From positions 1 through 58,715 of the forward strand of contig CAJTLV010000009.1 of assembly GCA_910577435.1 (NCBI GenBank): a stretch of DNA of 58,715 nt. Direction: 5' to 3'. The position numbers and the translations under genes were made by a program. Of the stretch, positions 40,484 through 47,890 are shown piece after piece; the stretch's first letter is position 1; each line of letters begins with the position of its first letter. Source of the DNA: an uncultured Christensenella sp. GTDB taxonomy: Bacteria; Bacillota; Clostridia; Christensenellales; Pumilibacteraceae. Below the pieces are notes generated by a model, which had not been told where the DNA came from, did not search any database, and worked only from the letters and a program-made list of their open reading frames with translations.

Positions 40484-42964
40484 TTACTTGCATTCCATCC
40501 AGTTCTTGCCGACGGAAGCGTCGACGTTGAGCGGCACCGACAGCGATACTGCGTTTTCCATTTCGGTCTTGACTATGGAAAGCACTTCGTCCAATTCGTC
40601 CGGATGGGTGTCGACTATCAGCTCGTCGTGGACTTGCAGAATGAGCCGCGACTTCATACCGTCGAGCGCTTTGTGTACGTTTATCATCGCGATTTTTATT
40701 ATATCTGCGGCGGAGCCTTGTAACGGCATATTCATAGCCACGCGTTCACCGAACTTGCGTTCGATATACTTTGCCGAATTGAGTTCGGGAATAGACCGTC
40801 GCCTGCCGAATTTCGTGACGGCGTAGCCGCATTTTTTGGCGCTCTCGATAAGCCCGTCGAGGTACGCTTTAACTGCGGGAAAACGCTCGAAGTAGCGCTT
40901 GATATATTCGTCCGCTTTTTTTGGCGGGATATTGATGTTTTGCGACAAGCCGTAATTGCTTATTCCGTAAACTATACCGAAGTTGACCGCTTTCGCCTCG
41001 CGCCGCATAAGCGGGGTTACGTCTTCCGGTGCGACGCCGAACACTTCGGACGCGGTCGAGCTGTGAATGTCTTGCCCGTCGACGAACGCGCCGCACATCT
41101 TGGGATCGGCGGAAAAATTTGCGAGAAGTTTCAGTTCGATCTGACTGTAATCCGCGTCGACAAGCACATTGCCTTTGCGCGGAATAAACAGCGAGCGCAA
41201 CAGCTTGCCCTCTTCGGTGCGGGTCGGAATGTTTTGCAGATTGGGGTCGGTCGACGACAATCTGCCCGTCGAGGTCGTAGTTTGATTGAACGAAGTGTGA
41301 ACCGTTCCGTCGGGGCGGAGCGCTTTTCGCAGTCCGTCGATGAAAGTCGATTTGAGCTTGGAATTGAATCTGTATTTGAGTATCTCGTCTATTATTTCAT
41401 ATTCTCCCGCCAGCTTTTGCAGTATTTCCGCCTTAGTCGAGTAGGGAGGTTTGCCGGGATAGGGGATCTTCAAATCGTCGAATAGCACTTTTGCCAGCTG
41501 TTTGGGCGAATTGAGATTGAAATCCCCGCCGTAGATCGTGCGTATGCGCATAGCGCTTTCCTGTTCCAACCGCGAAAAATGCCTGTCGATCTCGTCCAAA
41601 CGGTCGCGGTCGATGCAAAACCCCTCGCGCTCCATATCGAACAGAACGCACAATAGCGGCTTTTCGATGTTTTCGTACAGGTCGGTCATACCGCGTGCGG
41701 CAAGCTCGGCTTTGCAGTCCGAGTAGCACGATAAAAGTTCGCTTGCGGTTTTCGGCGACAGTCTGTATTCGAGAAGATAACCCATAACCGATACGTCGTC
41801 CGCGTCGGGAATGGGCGAGGGCGCGGCTTTATGCAAGAGCGCTTTCAAATCGAATGTAACTATATGCCGAGAAAAAAGCGGCTTGATTGCTTCGATGCAT
41901 TTGTTCTCCGTGAACACCCCGAAAAGATCGTTTGTGATCGGCGCATAATAATCGGTCGTGCGATCTACTGCGAGATGCATTCCGTCGGGTAGGAATATTA
42001 CGGCGACTTTGTCGGCTGTGCAGTCGTTTACGAGCTCCGTCAGTGTTTCGGGAGTGAGCGGCATTTGTTTTACTTCCGATGTGAAATCAGGCGTTTTGTC
42101 GCGTGTGCTGTCAAACAGCTCGTCGCGCTTCAAAAGCGATTTGAATTCGAGTTTGGAGAATTCGTCGCGCACGGCGGCGGAGAACGGGAATGCGAATTTG
42201 CAGTCGTCGACAGAGAAGTCTATCGGCACGTTGCGGTCGATGACTGCCAGCTTATATGATAGATACGCATTGTCCTTGTCGGCGAGCAATTTGTCGTGTT
42301 TCGAACCCGTGATTTTGTCGATGTTTTCATACACTCCGTCGAGCGAGCCGTATGCCGAAATCAGCTCCTGCGCCGATTTTTCGCCTATACCGGCAACACC
42401 GGGAATGTTGTCGGATTTATCGCCCGCAAGCGCTTTGAAGTCGACGACGCGCTCGGTCGGAACTCCGAAAATTTCGTGCGCGTTGTCGGGCGTGACCTCG
42501 ATTATATCCGTAATTCCGCGTTTGGTCAGAAGAACGTGCGTGCTGCCGTCGACCAGCTGAACGGTATCGCGGTCGCCCGTCACGATATAAGTGAACACAT
42601 CGGTGCGCGCGATCGTGCCCATTATGTCGTCCGCCTCATAGCCTGCAAGCTCGTAGATTTTAATGCCCATCGCGGCAAGCAGAGATTTGATTGATTCCAT
42701 TTGTACGGCGAGATCGGGCGGCATTCCTTTGCGTGTCGCTTTGTATAGCGAGGAAAGCTCGTGGCGAAACGTCGGCGCGTGTACGTCGAACGTTGCGGCG
42801 ATATATTTCGGACGGTAGTCCTCGATCAGCTTTAACAGCATTGTCGTAAAGCCGTATACCGCGCCGACGGGTTCGCCGCGCGCTGTGGACATACCCGTCA
42901 TAGCGTAGAACGCGCGGTTGGCAAGTGAGTTTCCGTCGATAATTATGAGACTGTCTTTTTCCAT
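40484..42964 (-). CDS. polA: DNA polymerase I
   Basis: 826 residues from the ATG at 42964. The 5'-3' exonuclease (FEN) domain (about 1-290) has IIIDGNSLANRAF and AGYEADDIMGT. The middle domain (about 300-445) lacks the DxE proofreading residues, as in many Bacillota. The polymerase domain is intact: motif A VDADYSQIELKLLA, motif B RREAKAVNFGIVYG, motif C LQVHDELIVD. It removes RNA primers and fills gaps. The -10 box TATACT ends 6 bases before the ATG, so the A of ATG is the expected first transcribed base. Confidence 0.97.
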   Translation of the reverse strand: MEKDSLIIIDGNSLANRAFYAMTGMSTARGEPVGAVYGFTTMLLKLIEDYRPKYIAATFDVHAPTFRHELSSLYKATRKGMPPDLAVQMESIKSLLAAMGIKIYELAGYEADDIMGTIARTDVFTYIVTGDRDTVQLVDGSTHVLLTKRGITDIIEVTPDNAHEIFGVPTERVVDFKALAGDKSDNIPGVAGIGEKSAQELISAYGSLDGVYENIDKITGSKHDKLLADKDNAYLSYKLAVIDRNVPIDFSVDDCKFAFPFSAAVRDEFSKLEFKSLLKRDELFDSTRDKTPDFTSEVKQMPLTPETLTELVNDCTADKVAVIFLPDGMHLAVDRTTDYYAPITNDLFGVFTENKCIEAIKPLFSRHIVTFDLKALLHKAAPSPIPDADDVSVMGYLLEYRLSPKTASELLSCYSDCKAELAARGMTDLYENIEKPLLCVLFDMEREGFCIDRDRLDEIDRHFSRLEQESAMRIRTIYGGDFNLNSPKQLAKVLFDDLKIPYPGKPPYSTKAEILQKLAGEYEIIDEILKYRFNSKLKSTFIDGLRKALRPDGTVHTSFNQTTTSTGRLSSTDPNLQNIPTRTEEGKLLRSLFIPRKGNVLVDADYSQIELKLLANFSADPKMCGAFVDGQDIHSSTASEVFGVAPEDVTPLMRREAKAVNFGIVYGISNYGLSQNINIPPKKADEYIKRYFERFPAVKAYLDGLIESAKKCGYAVTKFGRRRSIPELNSAKYIERKFGERVAMNMPLQGSAADIIKIAMINVHKALDGMKSRLILQVHDELIVDTHPDELDEVLSIVKTEMENAVSLSVPLNVDASVGKNWMECK

Positions 42965-42970
42965 AGAACA

Positions 42971-42999
42971 AGTATACACTATTCGGGCGAATATTACAA
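42971..42999 (-). promoter_or_regulatory. Promoter of polA, leaderless
   Basis: On the minus strand TTGTAA (42999-42994), 17-nt spacer, TATACT (42976-42971), with 6 bases to the ATG. Confidence 0.75.
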
Positions 43000-43118
43000 G
43001 GTTTTCGAACTAACTTTACGGTCGTATACGGCGCTTGTTATGTTATGGTCGTGCGTATGATTATTGAATAAAAATTTGATTTTTGTGCCTTAAATTGTGC
43101 GAAACGGCGCATAAACGG

Positions 43119-43147
43119 TTGACAATACCCGACAAATTTGTTATTAT
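43119..43147 (+). promoter_or_regulatory. Promoter of the tRNA-Ala/tRNA-Ile cluster
   Basis: Perfect TTGACA (43119-43124), 17-nt spacer, TATTAT (43142-43147); TATAAT at 43145-43150 overlaps it. Confidence 0.85.
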
Positions 43148-43166
43148 AATAAGCGTCCGACAATAC

Positions 43167-43242
43167 GGGGATTTAGCTCAGTTGGTAGAGCATCTGCTTT
43201 GCAAGCAGAGGGTCAGCGGTTCGAGTCCGCTAATCTCCACCA
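43167..43242 (+). tRNA. tRNA-Ala (TGC)
   Basis: 76 nt. Acceptor GGGGATT pairs with AATCTCC, ACCA encoded. Anticodon loop TTTGCAA gives TGC. D-arm and T-arm (GCGGTTCGAGTCCGC) are intact. First gene of the cluster. Confidence 0.96.
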
Positions 43243-43252
43243 AATTCTATAT

Positions 43253-43340
43253 AGGAATGTAGCTCAGCAGGCAGAAGCACCACCCTGTTACGAAGCAACC
43301 GCGAAGCGGTTATAAGGTGGGGGTTATAGTTCGACAAGGC
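43253..43340 (+). pseudogene. tRNA-Ile pseudogene with insertion in the anticodon loop
   Basis: AGGAATGTAGCTCAGCAGG and ACCACCCTG match the intact tRNA-Ile about 120 bases downstream. In the anticodon loop the single A between CTG and TAA is replaced by 25 bases (43288-43312) containing AACCGC-GAA-GCGGTT. After the anticodon stem the T-arm and acceptor 3' strand do not match. It cannot form a normal tRNA. Probably a tandem duplicate that has decayed. Confidence 0.85.
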
Positions 43341-43371
43341 GCGTAAGTGCCGACAACACAAGTTAATATAT

Positions 43372-43448
43372 AGGAATGTAGCTCAGCAGGTTAGAGCACC
43401 ACCCTGATAAGGTGGGGGTCGGTGGTTCGAGTCCACTCATTCCTACCA
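43372..43448 (+). tRNA. tRNA-Ile (GAT)
   Basis: 77 nt. Acceptor AGGAATG pairs with CATTCCT, ACCA encoded. Loop CTGATAA gives anticodon GAT. T-arm GGTGGTTCGAGTCCACT is intact. Confidence 0.95.
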
Positions 43449-43481
43449 AAACCCCCATACGCTTTGCGTATGGGGGTTTTT
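43448..43481 (+). terminator. Terminator of the tRNA cluster
   Basis: ACCCCCATACGC pairs with GCGTATGGGGGT across a TTT loop and is followed by T's. Confidence 0.92.
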
Positions 43482-43580
43482 AGTATCGGCACCGGATTCG
43501 TAGCGCACCAAAGAAGGGGACAATTTACAGCAAACTAAAAAAGAAAATTTAAGCTCTATTTTTGCTTAGGTCAGAATTGT

Positions 43581-43793
43581 TTATTCGCAATCTTTTATTC
43601 CCAAGAAGTAATCAGCTGATATGTTAAATGTCAAAGCCATTTTTTTTAGAATATCGTAACTCGGTTTTGCTTTACCGCTTAACCATTCGCTCACTTGACT
43701 TTGCTTAATGCCAACTATATTGGCAAATGCTGTTTGCGTAAGATTATTATTGATTAAAAATTCTCTCAATATTTCATCGAACGGTAAATCCAT
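43581..43793 (-). CDS. XRE-family helix-turn-helix repressor
   Basis: 70 residues, essentially one Cro/cI-type HTH: LNNNLTQTAFANIVGIKQSQVSEWLSGKAKPSYDILKKMALTF-like spacing with the second helix in QSQVSEWLSGK. It is divergent from the stop-interrupted gene at 43889. Two palindromes in the shared region, one over each promoter, point to control of both genes. Its own -10 (TATACT, 43805-43800) is 6 bases before the ATG, so the mRNA is probably leaderless, like lambda cI from PRM. Confidence 0.88.
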   Translation of the reverse strand: MDLPFDEILREFLINNNLTQTAFANIVGIKQSQVSEWLSGKAKPSYDILKKMALTFNISADYFLGIKDCE

Positions 43794-43804
43794 AGAAGTA
43801 GTAT

Positions 43805-43818
43805 ATAGAAAATTCTAT
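43805..43818. promoter_or_regulatory. Operator 1, at the XRE promoter
   Basis: ATAGAAAATTCTAT, a near-perfect palindrome abutting the -10 box of the XRE gene. Likely autorepression site. Confidence 0.75.
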
Positions 43819-43826
43819 GTAAATAC

Positions 43827-43855
43827 TTGACATATAGAATATTCTATGGTAAGCT
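43827..43855 (+). promoter_or_regulatory. Rightward promoter controlled by operator 2
   Basis: TTGACA (43827-43832), 17-nt spacer, TAAGCT (43850-43855). Operator 2, ATAGAATATTCTAT at 43834-43847, fills the spacer, so bound XRE protein would block the polymerase. Confidence 0.78.
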
Positions 43856-43888
43856 GTAATCATATTTGTATTTGAGAAGGAGACTTTT

Positions 43889-44491
43889 ATGAATATACGA
43901 GAATATGAGAAAGTCGAGGGCCTAACATATATTGAGTACTGTGATTATTTACAACGAAAATATGGTATTGGTTTAAGCGACTATATGACAAAATAGTGGA
44001 ATAAAAATCCAAAATGTTCACGAACAAAAGACGGGCTTGTGGCGCATCACAAATATGAAGACCACGCTATTATGCTGTCTAATCCTAATTTTGCAAAGAA
44101 GAATCCATTTGAGTGGCAGTTAGCTAAAAACATAGTTTATTGCGATTACTTGGAACATTTATTCTTACATATTCTGATATGCGAAAATCCATCAGAAGAT
44201 CATAATTTATTCGAAGCCGTGGGTATTGGCGGTGTCATTAACTTTATTGTTCCAGAATTAAATGATTTGTATAGTGGCTTTGAAACTACACAAGGGTGGC
44301 GTGCAAATCAGCATCAAAAAGTGATAAATGACAAAGACACATATTTTGCTCTATTAAAAAGGTTTAAGACTCATTGTAGTAATTATCCATTTTATAATGC
44401 GGATTGTTTGTTCACTTCGTTTAACGAGCGTTTTGGCGGTTGGTCGAAATTGAATAATCAAGAAATATTCGATGAAATTGCAGAACTATGA
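43889..44491 (+). pseudogene. HNH-like nuclease-type gene interrupted by an in-frame TAG
   Basis: ATG 43889 has a strong GAGAAGGAG site. The frame runs 35 codons to TAG at 43994-43996 and then stays open without a shift to 44491, giving 200 codons plus the internal stop. The downstream part has LVAHHKYEDHAIMLS, NIVYCDYLEHLFLHILI and FNERFGGWSKL, a pattern recalling HNH endonucleases (HH, then N, then EHxxxH). A GTG at 44039 could restart a 150-residue fragment. It is either a nonsense mutant or, less likely, a readthrough gene. The XRE repressor next door looks like its regulator. A+T-rich, so acquired. Confidence 0.7.
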
Positions 44492-44527
44492 TTTTCTTTT
44501 TATTAACTATATCAAAAGGAATGCAAT

Positions 44528-44662
44528 ATGAAAGTAGCAAATGGTAAAAAAATAACGATTTTGATGTTATGTCTAATTCTTATATTCAGTACCGTATTTT
44601 TTATCGGTTGCGGAGATAATAAAGAAGTCTTAATAAACGGCTTACAGCGCGAAAGAAGATAA
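44528..44662 (+). CDS. Truncated lipoprotein
   Basis: 44 residues from ATG 44528. Signal peptide with basic start (MKVANGKK), hydrophobic core ITILMLCLILIFSTVFF, and lipobox FIGC with lipidated Cys28. The frame ends at TAA 44660 about where the dispersed repeat R2 begins. A normal lipoprotein would continue for 100 residues or more, so the repeat or a deletion probably removed the rest. Probably non-functional. Confidence 0.55.
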   Translation: MKVANGKKITILMLCLILIFSTVFFIGCGDNKEVLINGLQRERR

Positions 44663-44669
44663 TGACAGC

Positions 44670-44877
44670 GAATAGCAATAAACGAAAAAGCCGTTGCCGC
44701 TGCGCGAGAGATAAAGCGAGATGCCAAGCGGTTCAGCGGCGTCCGCTTTACTTCGCGCGGTAGGCTTTTTGTTGCTGTCTTTCGCATTACAATTTGAGCG
44801 TTCGATCTTTCGTTCCGTTCGTTCGTTTCAGGCGTGCGCTTGTCTGCGCCGCGCAGCGGCGCACTTGTTCAAGACAG
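44670..44877 (+). repeat. Dispersed intergenic repeat, copy R2
   Basis: Inverse-orientation copy of R1 (34434-34651). Shared blocks include AGAGATAAAGCGAGATGCC, AAGCGGTTCAGCGGC, GTTCGTTCGTTTC and the terminal hairpin around GTGCGCTTGTCTGCGCCGCG. Short open frames here are repeat translation. 44878-45026 shows nothing else. Confidence 0.85.
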
Positions 44878-45029
44878 TGACACATTTTATGGATGCTTTT
44901 ATATTTGGTGTTGTTATGAGTGCAAAGGTAGTAAATATAAGAACTTTCTTGCGTAAAAGCTTTGGAACGTATTTGAAGCAATCAAAAATATTTTTCTTAA
45001 AAATTTGGTAGTAAATCACGAGAAACACG

Positions 45030-45038
45030 TGCTATAAT
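45030..45038 (+). promoter_or_regulatory. Extended -10 promoter of the acyl-carrier/RHS operon
   Basis: TGCTATAAT with TATAAT at 45033-45038 and no clear -35. It is the only good promoter upstream of the coupled genes that run to the window end. Confidence 0.65.
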
Positions 45039-45058
45039 AAATACGCGGAATAAATAGA

Positions 45059-45119
45059 GGCTCACCTGTTAGGAGAACAGGTGAGCCTTTTCTTGTGTGC
45101 AAGAAAAGGCTCACCTGTT
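45059..45119 (+). other. Switch-like leader: three alternating complementary segments
   Basis: GGCTCACCTGTT occurs at 45059-45070 and again at 45108-45119. Its inverse AACAGGTGAGCC lies between at 45076-45087. Segment 1 with the inverse forms a 12-bp hairpin followed by TTTTCTTG (terminator-like). The inverse plus TTTTCTTG pairs with CAAGAAAA plus segment 3 as a perfect 20-bp stem with a TGTG loop. The two folds exclude each other, as in attenuators. Located between the promoter and the first gene. Confidence 0.8.
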
Positions 45120-45148
45120 AGCCCGACGCAAAAAACGGAGTTTGGTAA

Positions 45149-45517
45149 ATGACTAAACCTGAATTAAAAGAATTATTAAAAATATACTCTAAAATTCGCG
45201 ACGCGGTAATAAACGGGGATTCGCGTGTTGTAATAAAGCGATACAGAGGCGATCTGTGTATCAACGTTCCGCCGTGGGCGAAAAGCGTAGAAAAAGGTAT
45301 ATGCGAACTTTTGGATACAGAGAATGAGCTCATTAAGAATGTGATCGACCTGTCGTATATTAAAGGACTTAAAGACAAAGAGATCTTAACGAGATTGCCG
45401 CTTTCCGAAAGCGGGTATTACAGACTGAAAAATTATATCGAAGAAAAAATATTCCAATTGTGTATCGTGTTCGGCTATGTCACAAAAGCCGATGTGTTAA
45501 GCGAGAAAATTCGGTAA
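45149..45517 (+). CDS. Sigma-region-4-like / ArpU-type regulator
   Basis: 122 residues. The C-terminal half, LIKNVIDLSYIKGLKDKEILTRLPLSESGYYRLKNYIEEKIFQLCIVFGY, is a sigma-like helix-turn-helix as in phage late-gene activators of the ArpU type. The N-terminal half is helical and basic. Such proteins activate transcription of phage or element operons. First gene after the switch-like leader, so probably the operon's own regulator. Ribosome site GGAG before the ATG. Confidence 0.75.
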   Translation: MTKPELKELLKIYSKIRDAVINGDSRVVIKRYRGDLCINVPPWAKSVEKGICELLDTENELIKNVIDLSYIKGLKDKEILTRLPLSESGYYRLKNYIEEKIFQLCIVFGYVTKADVLSEKIR

Positions 45518-45528
45518 AGGAGCGGTCT

Positions 45529-46776
45529 ATGCAAAAAGAAATAGAAAAGCTGATTAACGAATCGTCGGATAGGCGAATCGAACTGTCCGGAAGGCTATCG
45601 CTCACCGTAGATAAAAGCAACAGCTTTACGGTGGGTAAATTATGCGTTAAAGGCATAGTTACCGTAATGCGGTCGGATATTATTATCGACGGCGGCAATG
45701 CGGAGATAGACGTTAACGTTAACGACTGTACTACGAGTGATTGGAGCTTGTTTTTTATTCACCCGTCGGCAAGGAACGTGCAATTTCGCAATCTTAAAAT
45801 TCGCGTTCATATACAGAATCCAAAGCACAGTTCTCGGGTGTTTTCGCTTATATACAATACGTCGCACGGGTTGCAAATACACAACTGCCAAATGGAGATC
45901 GTTTCGGACAGACAGCTGAATATCTCGGGTATCTATAACAATGGGAATTTGGATACGCATATGGATACGCGCGCGGACAATCTTGTGTTGTCGGATAGCA
46001 TTATTCGCGTGGAATGTCGGGCTGAAGAGTATGAAAAAGAATGCGAGATATACGGAATTTATAATTATTTGGCAAACAGTATATCCATACAAAACACCTT
46101 TATATACGCGACTAATAAAGGCAACTGCGATAGGCAAAAAGCCGTCGGCGTTTATACCAACGGTAGGTTCGGGCGTTTTGTGGGAAATAACATAAAAGCC
46201 AACGGCTCGCACAATACGGGTCGAGAAAGAGAACAAGCGCATGCGTACGGGTTTATAAACGACGGCTTGTATTCGGTTATCGAGGCTAACAACATCGTAG
46301 GCGAATGGGCGGGAATGAGCGTGGGTTTGGAAAATCGCGGAGAGTACTCGCTTATCGAGGGCAACAAGATACTTGCCACGCATACGGTTTGCGGCAGAAG
46401 CGTGCGGAGCTATGCGAATAACAGTCAAATCACGGGCAACGTATTGACGTCGACGAGTAGGAACGCGCGGCTCTTGGAGCATTCGGCGAGTAGTTGCATT
46501 ATAGCGAATAACGTGATGGAAGTGTTGATGGTTAGATCGGAATGCAGAAGCGGTTGTGGGATATACGCGATCGGGGAAGCCTGCCGCGAGAATATTATTA
46601 GCGGCAATATCATTCGCAATGTGGCAGACATCGGTATTTTCGCGGATAGAACGGTGGGAACGGTAGTGAATAACAGGATAATATCATACCCCGAAACCGT
46701 CGTGCAGTGCGGATGCGAAAACTCATCTCTGTTATTTCGCTTGGACGAGCGCAACATACAAAATATTCCCGAGTAG
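45529..46776 (+). CDS. Right-handed parallel beta-helix repeat protein
   Basis: 415 residues from ATG 45529 (AAGGAG just upstream). After a short N-terminal part the sequence is made of beta-helix coils: short strands with Asn and Val at turns, e.g. IIIDGGNAEIDV, NVQFRNLKIRV, GLQIHNCQMEIV, SIQNTFIYATN, VIEANNIVGE, LIEGNKILAT, IIANNVMEVL, IISGNIIRN, VVNNRIIS. There is no signal peptide and no polysaccharide-lyase catalytic set I can point to. Beta-helix proteins act as lyases, tail-spike adhesins or scaffolds. Second gene of the operon. Confidence 0.85.
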   Translation: MQKEIEKLINESSDRRIELSGRLSLTVDKSNSFTVGKLCVKGIVTVMRSDIIIDGGNAEIDVNVNDCTTSDWSLFFIHPSARNVQFRNLKIRVHIQNPKHSSRVFSLIYNTSHGLQIHNCQMEIVSDRQLNISGIYNNGNLDTHMDTRADNLVLSDSIIRVECRAEEYEKECEIYGIYNYLANSISIQNTFIYATNKGNCDRQKAVGVYTNGRFGRFVGNNIKANGSHNTGREREQAHAYGFINDGLYSVIEANNIVGEWAGMSVGLENRGEYSLIEGNKILATHTVCGRSVRSYANNSQITGNVLTSTSRNARLLEHSASSCIIANNVMEVLMVRSECRSGCGIYAIGEACRENIISGNIIRNVADIGIFADRTVGTVVNNRIISYPETVVQCGCENSSLLFRLDERNIQNIPE

Positions 46777-46785
46777 GAGGGTGCA

Positions 46786-47268
46786 GTGGAAGAGCTTGCT
46801 ATTATATTGCAGCGGTACGGCTTGGAAACCGTTCTGCTCGCATTGGTTATAAATCTTTGCACCGCGCTGTGCAAGATACCTGTAAAGCTGCTTGCGCGCA
46901 AAGCGAAAAACAGCGCCGACATAACGCGTTTTATAGTGTTTATGCCGATAGTGCTCGGTTTTGCGCTTACGCTCTGCTATGTAAAGTTATGCGATCGACA
47001 GATCGTATTCGACAATACATTTATGCGTTTATGGCTGACGGCAAGCAGCTTGAGCCTTACGTTTTACGCGGTCGCCGAAAAGATATTCGTCATTAAAAGA
47101 AAACCGGAGGATATAACCGCGACGCAGGCGAGCAAGGAATTGATAAACGCTATCGCGGAAAGCGTACAGGCGAACGAAACGGACGAAAAAAGTGTTTCGA
47201 CTACGGAAAATCGAGCTTCGCAAAAGATCGTATTGAGAGGGCATAAGCAAAATGAAATTGAAAAATAA
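46786..47268 (+). CDS. Small membrane protein, possibly holin-like
   Basis: 160 residues from GTG (GGAGGG just before). Three hydrophobic helices at about 10-30, 47-68 and 83-102 are followed by a charged, polar C-terminal tail rich in Glu, Asn and Lys. Size, three helices and polar tail resemble phage holins, but no family signature is clear. It overlaps the next gene by 17 bases, so the two are coupled. With the ArpU-like and beta-helix proteins it gives the first part of the operon a phage flavour. Confidence 0.65.
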   Translation: MEELAIILQRYGLETVLLALVINLCTALCKIPVKLLARKAKNSADITRFIVFMPIVLGFALTLCYVKLCDRQIVFDNTFMRLWLTASSLSLTFYAVAEKIFVIKRKPEDITATQASKELINAIAESVQANETDEKSVSTTENRASQKIVLRGHKQNEIEK

Positions 47269-47890
47269 CCCGTATGTCGGGAAGCTTATAGTGTTTGAGG
47301 GCACGGACGGCGCGGGCAAAACTACAATGATCGCGCTTACAGAAAAGCTGCTTCTGGAACATAACGGCGAGGACAGTGTATTGACCGTAAAACAGCCTAC
47401 CGACCTGTCTCGCAAGACCAAGCTATTCCAAAAGATGATGTATTGCGAAAATCACGAGGATATAGACTATCGCGCAGTGCAACTTCTTACTATGTCGGAC
47501 AGAGTGCAGCACGGGCATGAGATCATAGCGCCTGCGCTCGAAAACGGCAAAACTGTCATATGCGACAGATATGTATTTACGTCGCTTGCGAATATGCTGG
47601 CGCGCGGGTATACGCATGAAAAATGGTTTTTCCAAGCGGCGAAAAATTTGCTTCGTCCCGATGCGGCGTTTTTGGCGTACGTGTCGCCGCAGCTTGCCAT
47701 AAAGCGTATCAAAAGCCGCCCGAGCGAGTGCGACCGTCATTTAGACGAGAATCTGCTTGTAAAGGTCGCGGCGCAGTTCAGGTCGATTGCGGCGCGTGAA
47801 AGATTTACCGTTTTGGACACATCGCGATCGCCCGAAACGGCGTTTGAAGCTGTGAAAAACACATTGAGGGCAAAGGGTATTTTGCAATGA
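47252..47890 (+). CDS. tmk: Thymidylate-kinase-like nucleotide kinase
   Basis: 212 residues. P-loop GTDGAGKTT at 17-25, DRY at 105-107 (VICDRYVFTS), and the lid region with RIKSRP. The family phosphorylates dTMP to dTDP. Because it lies inside a specialised operon, it may instead act on another monophosphate, or supply dTDP for sugar activation; the sequence does not say. I cannot tell whether this is the only tmk of the genome. It overlaps its neighbours on both sides (17 and 4 bases). Confidence 0.8.
   Translation: MKLKNNPYVGKLIVFEGTDGAGKTTMIALTEKLLLEHNGEDSVLTVKQPTDLSRKTKLFQKMMYCENHEDIDYRAVQLLTMSDRVQHGHEIIAPALENGKTVICDRYVFTSLANMLARGYTHEKWFFQAAKNLLRPDAAFLAYVSPQLAIKRIKSRPSECDRHLDENLLVKVAAQFRSIAARERFTVLDTSRSPETAFEAVKNTLRAKGILQ

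Noticed and set aside
43288..43312. Insertion in the tRNA-Ile copy as a self-splicing or archaeal-type intron
   Set aside because: Far too short for a group I intron, no bulge-helix-bulge, and the 3' half of the tRNA is degraded anyway.
43994..43996. TAG read as pyrrolysine or another amino acid
   Set aside because: No downstream insertion element or supporting genes in the window; a nonsense mutation is simpler.
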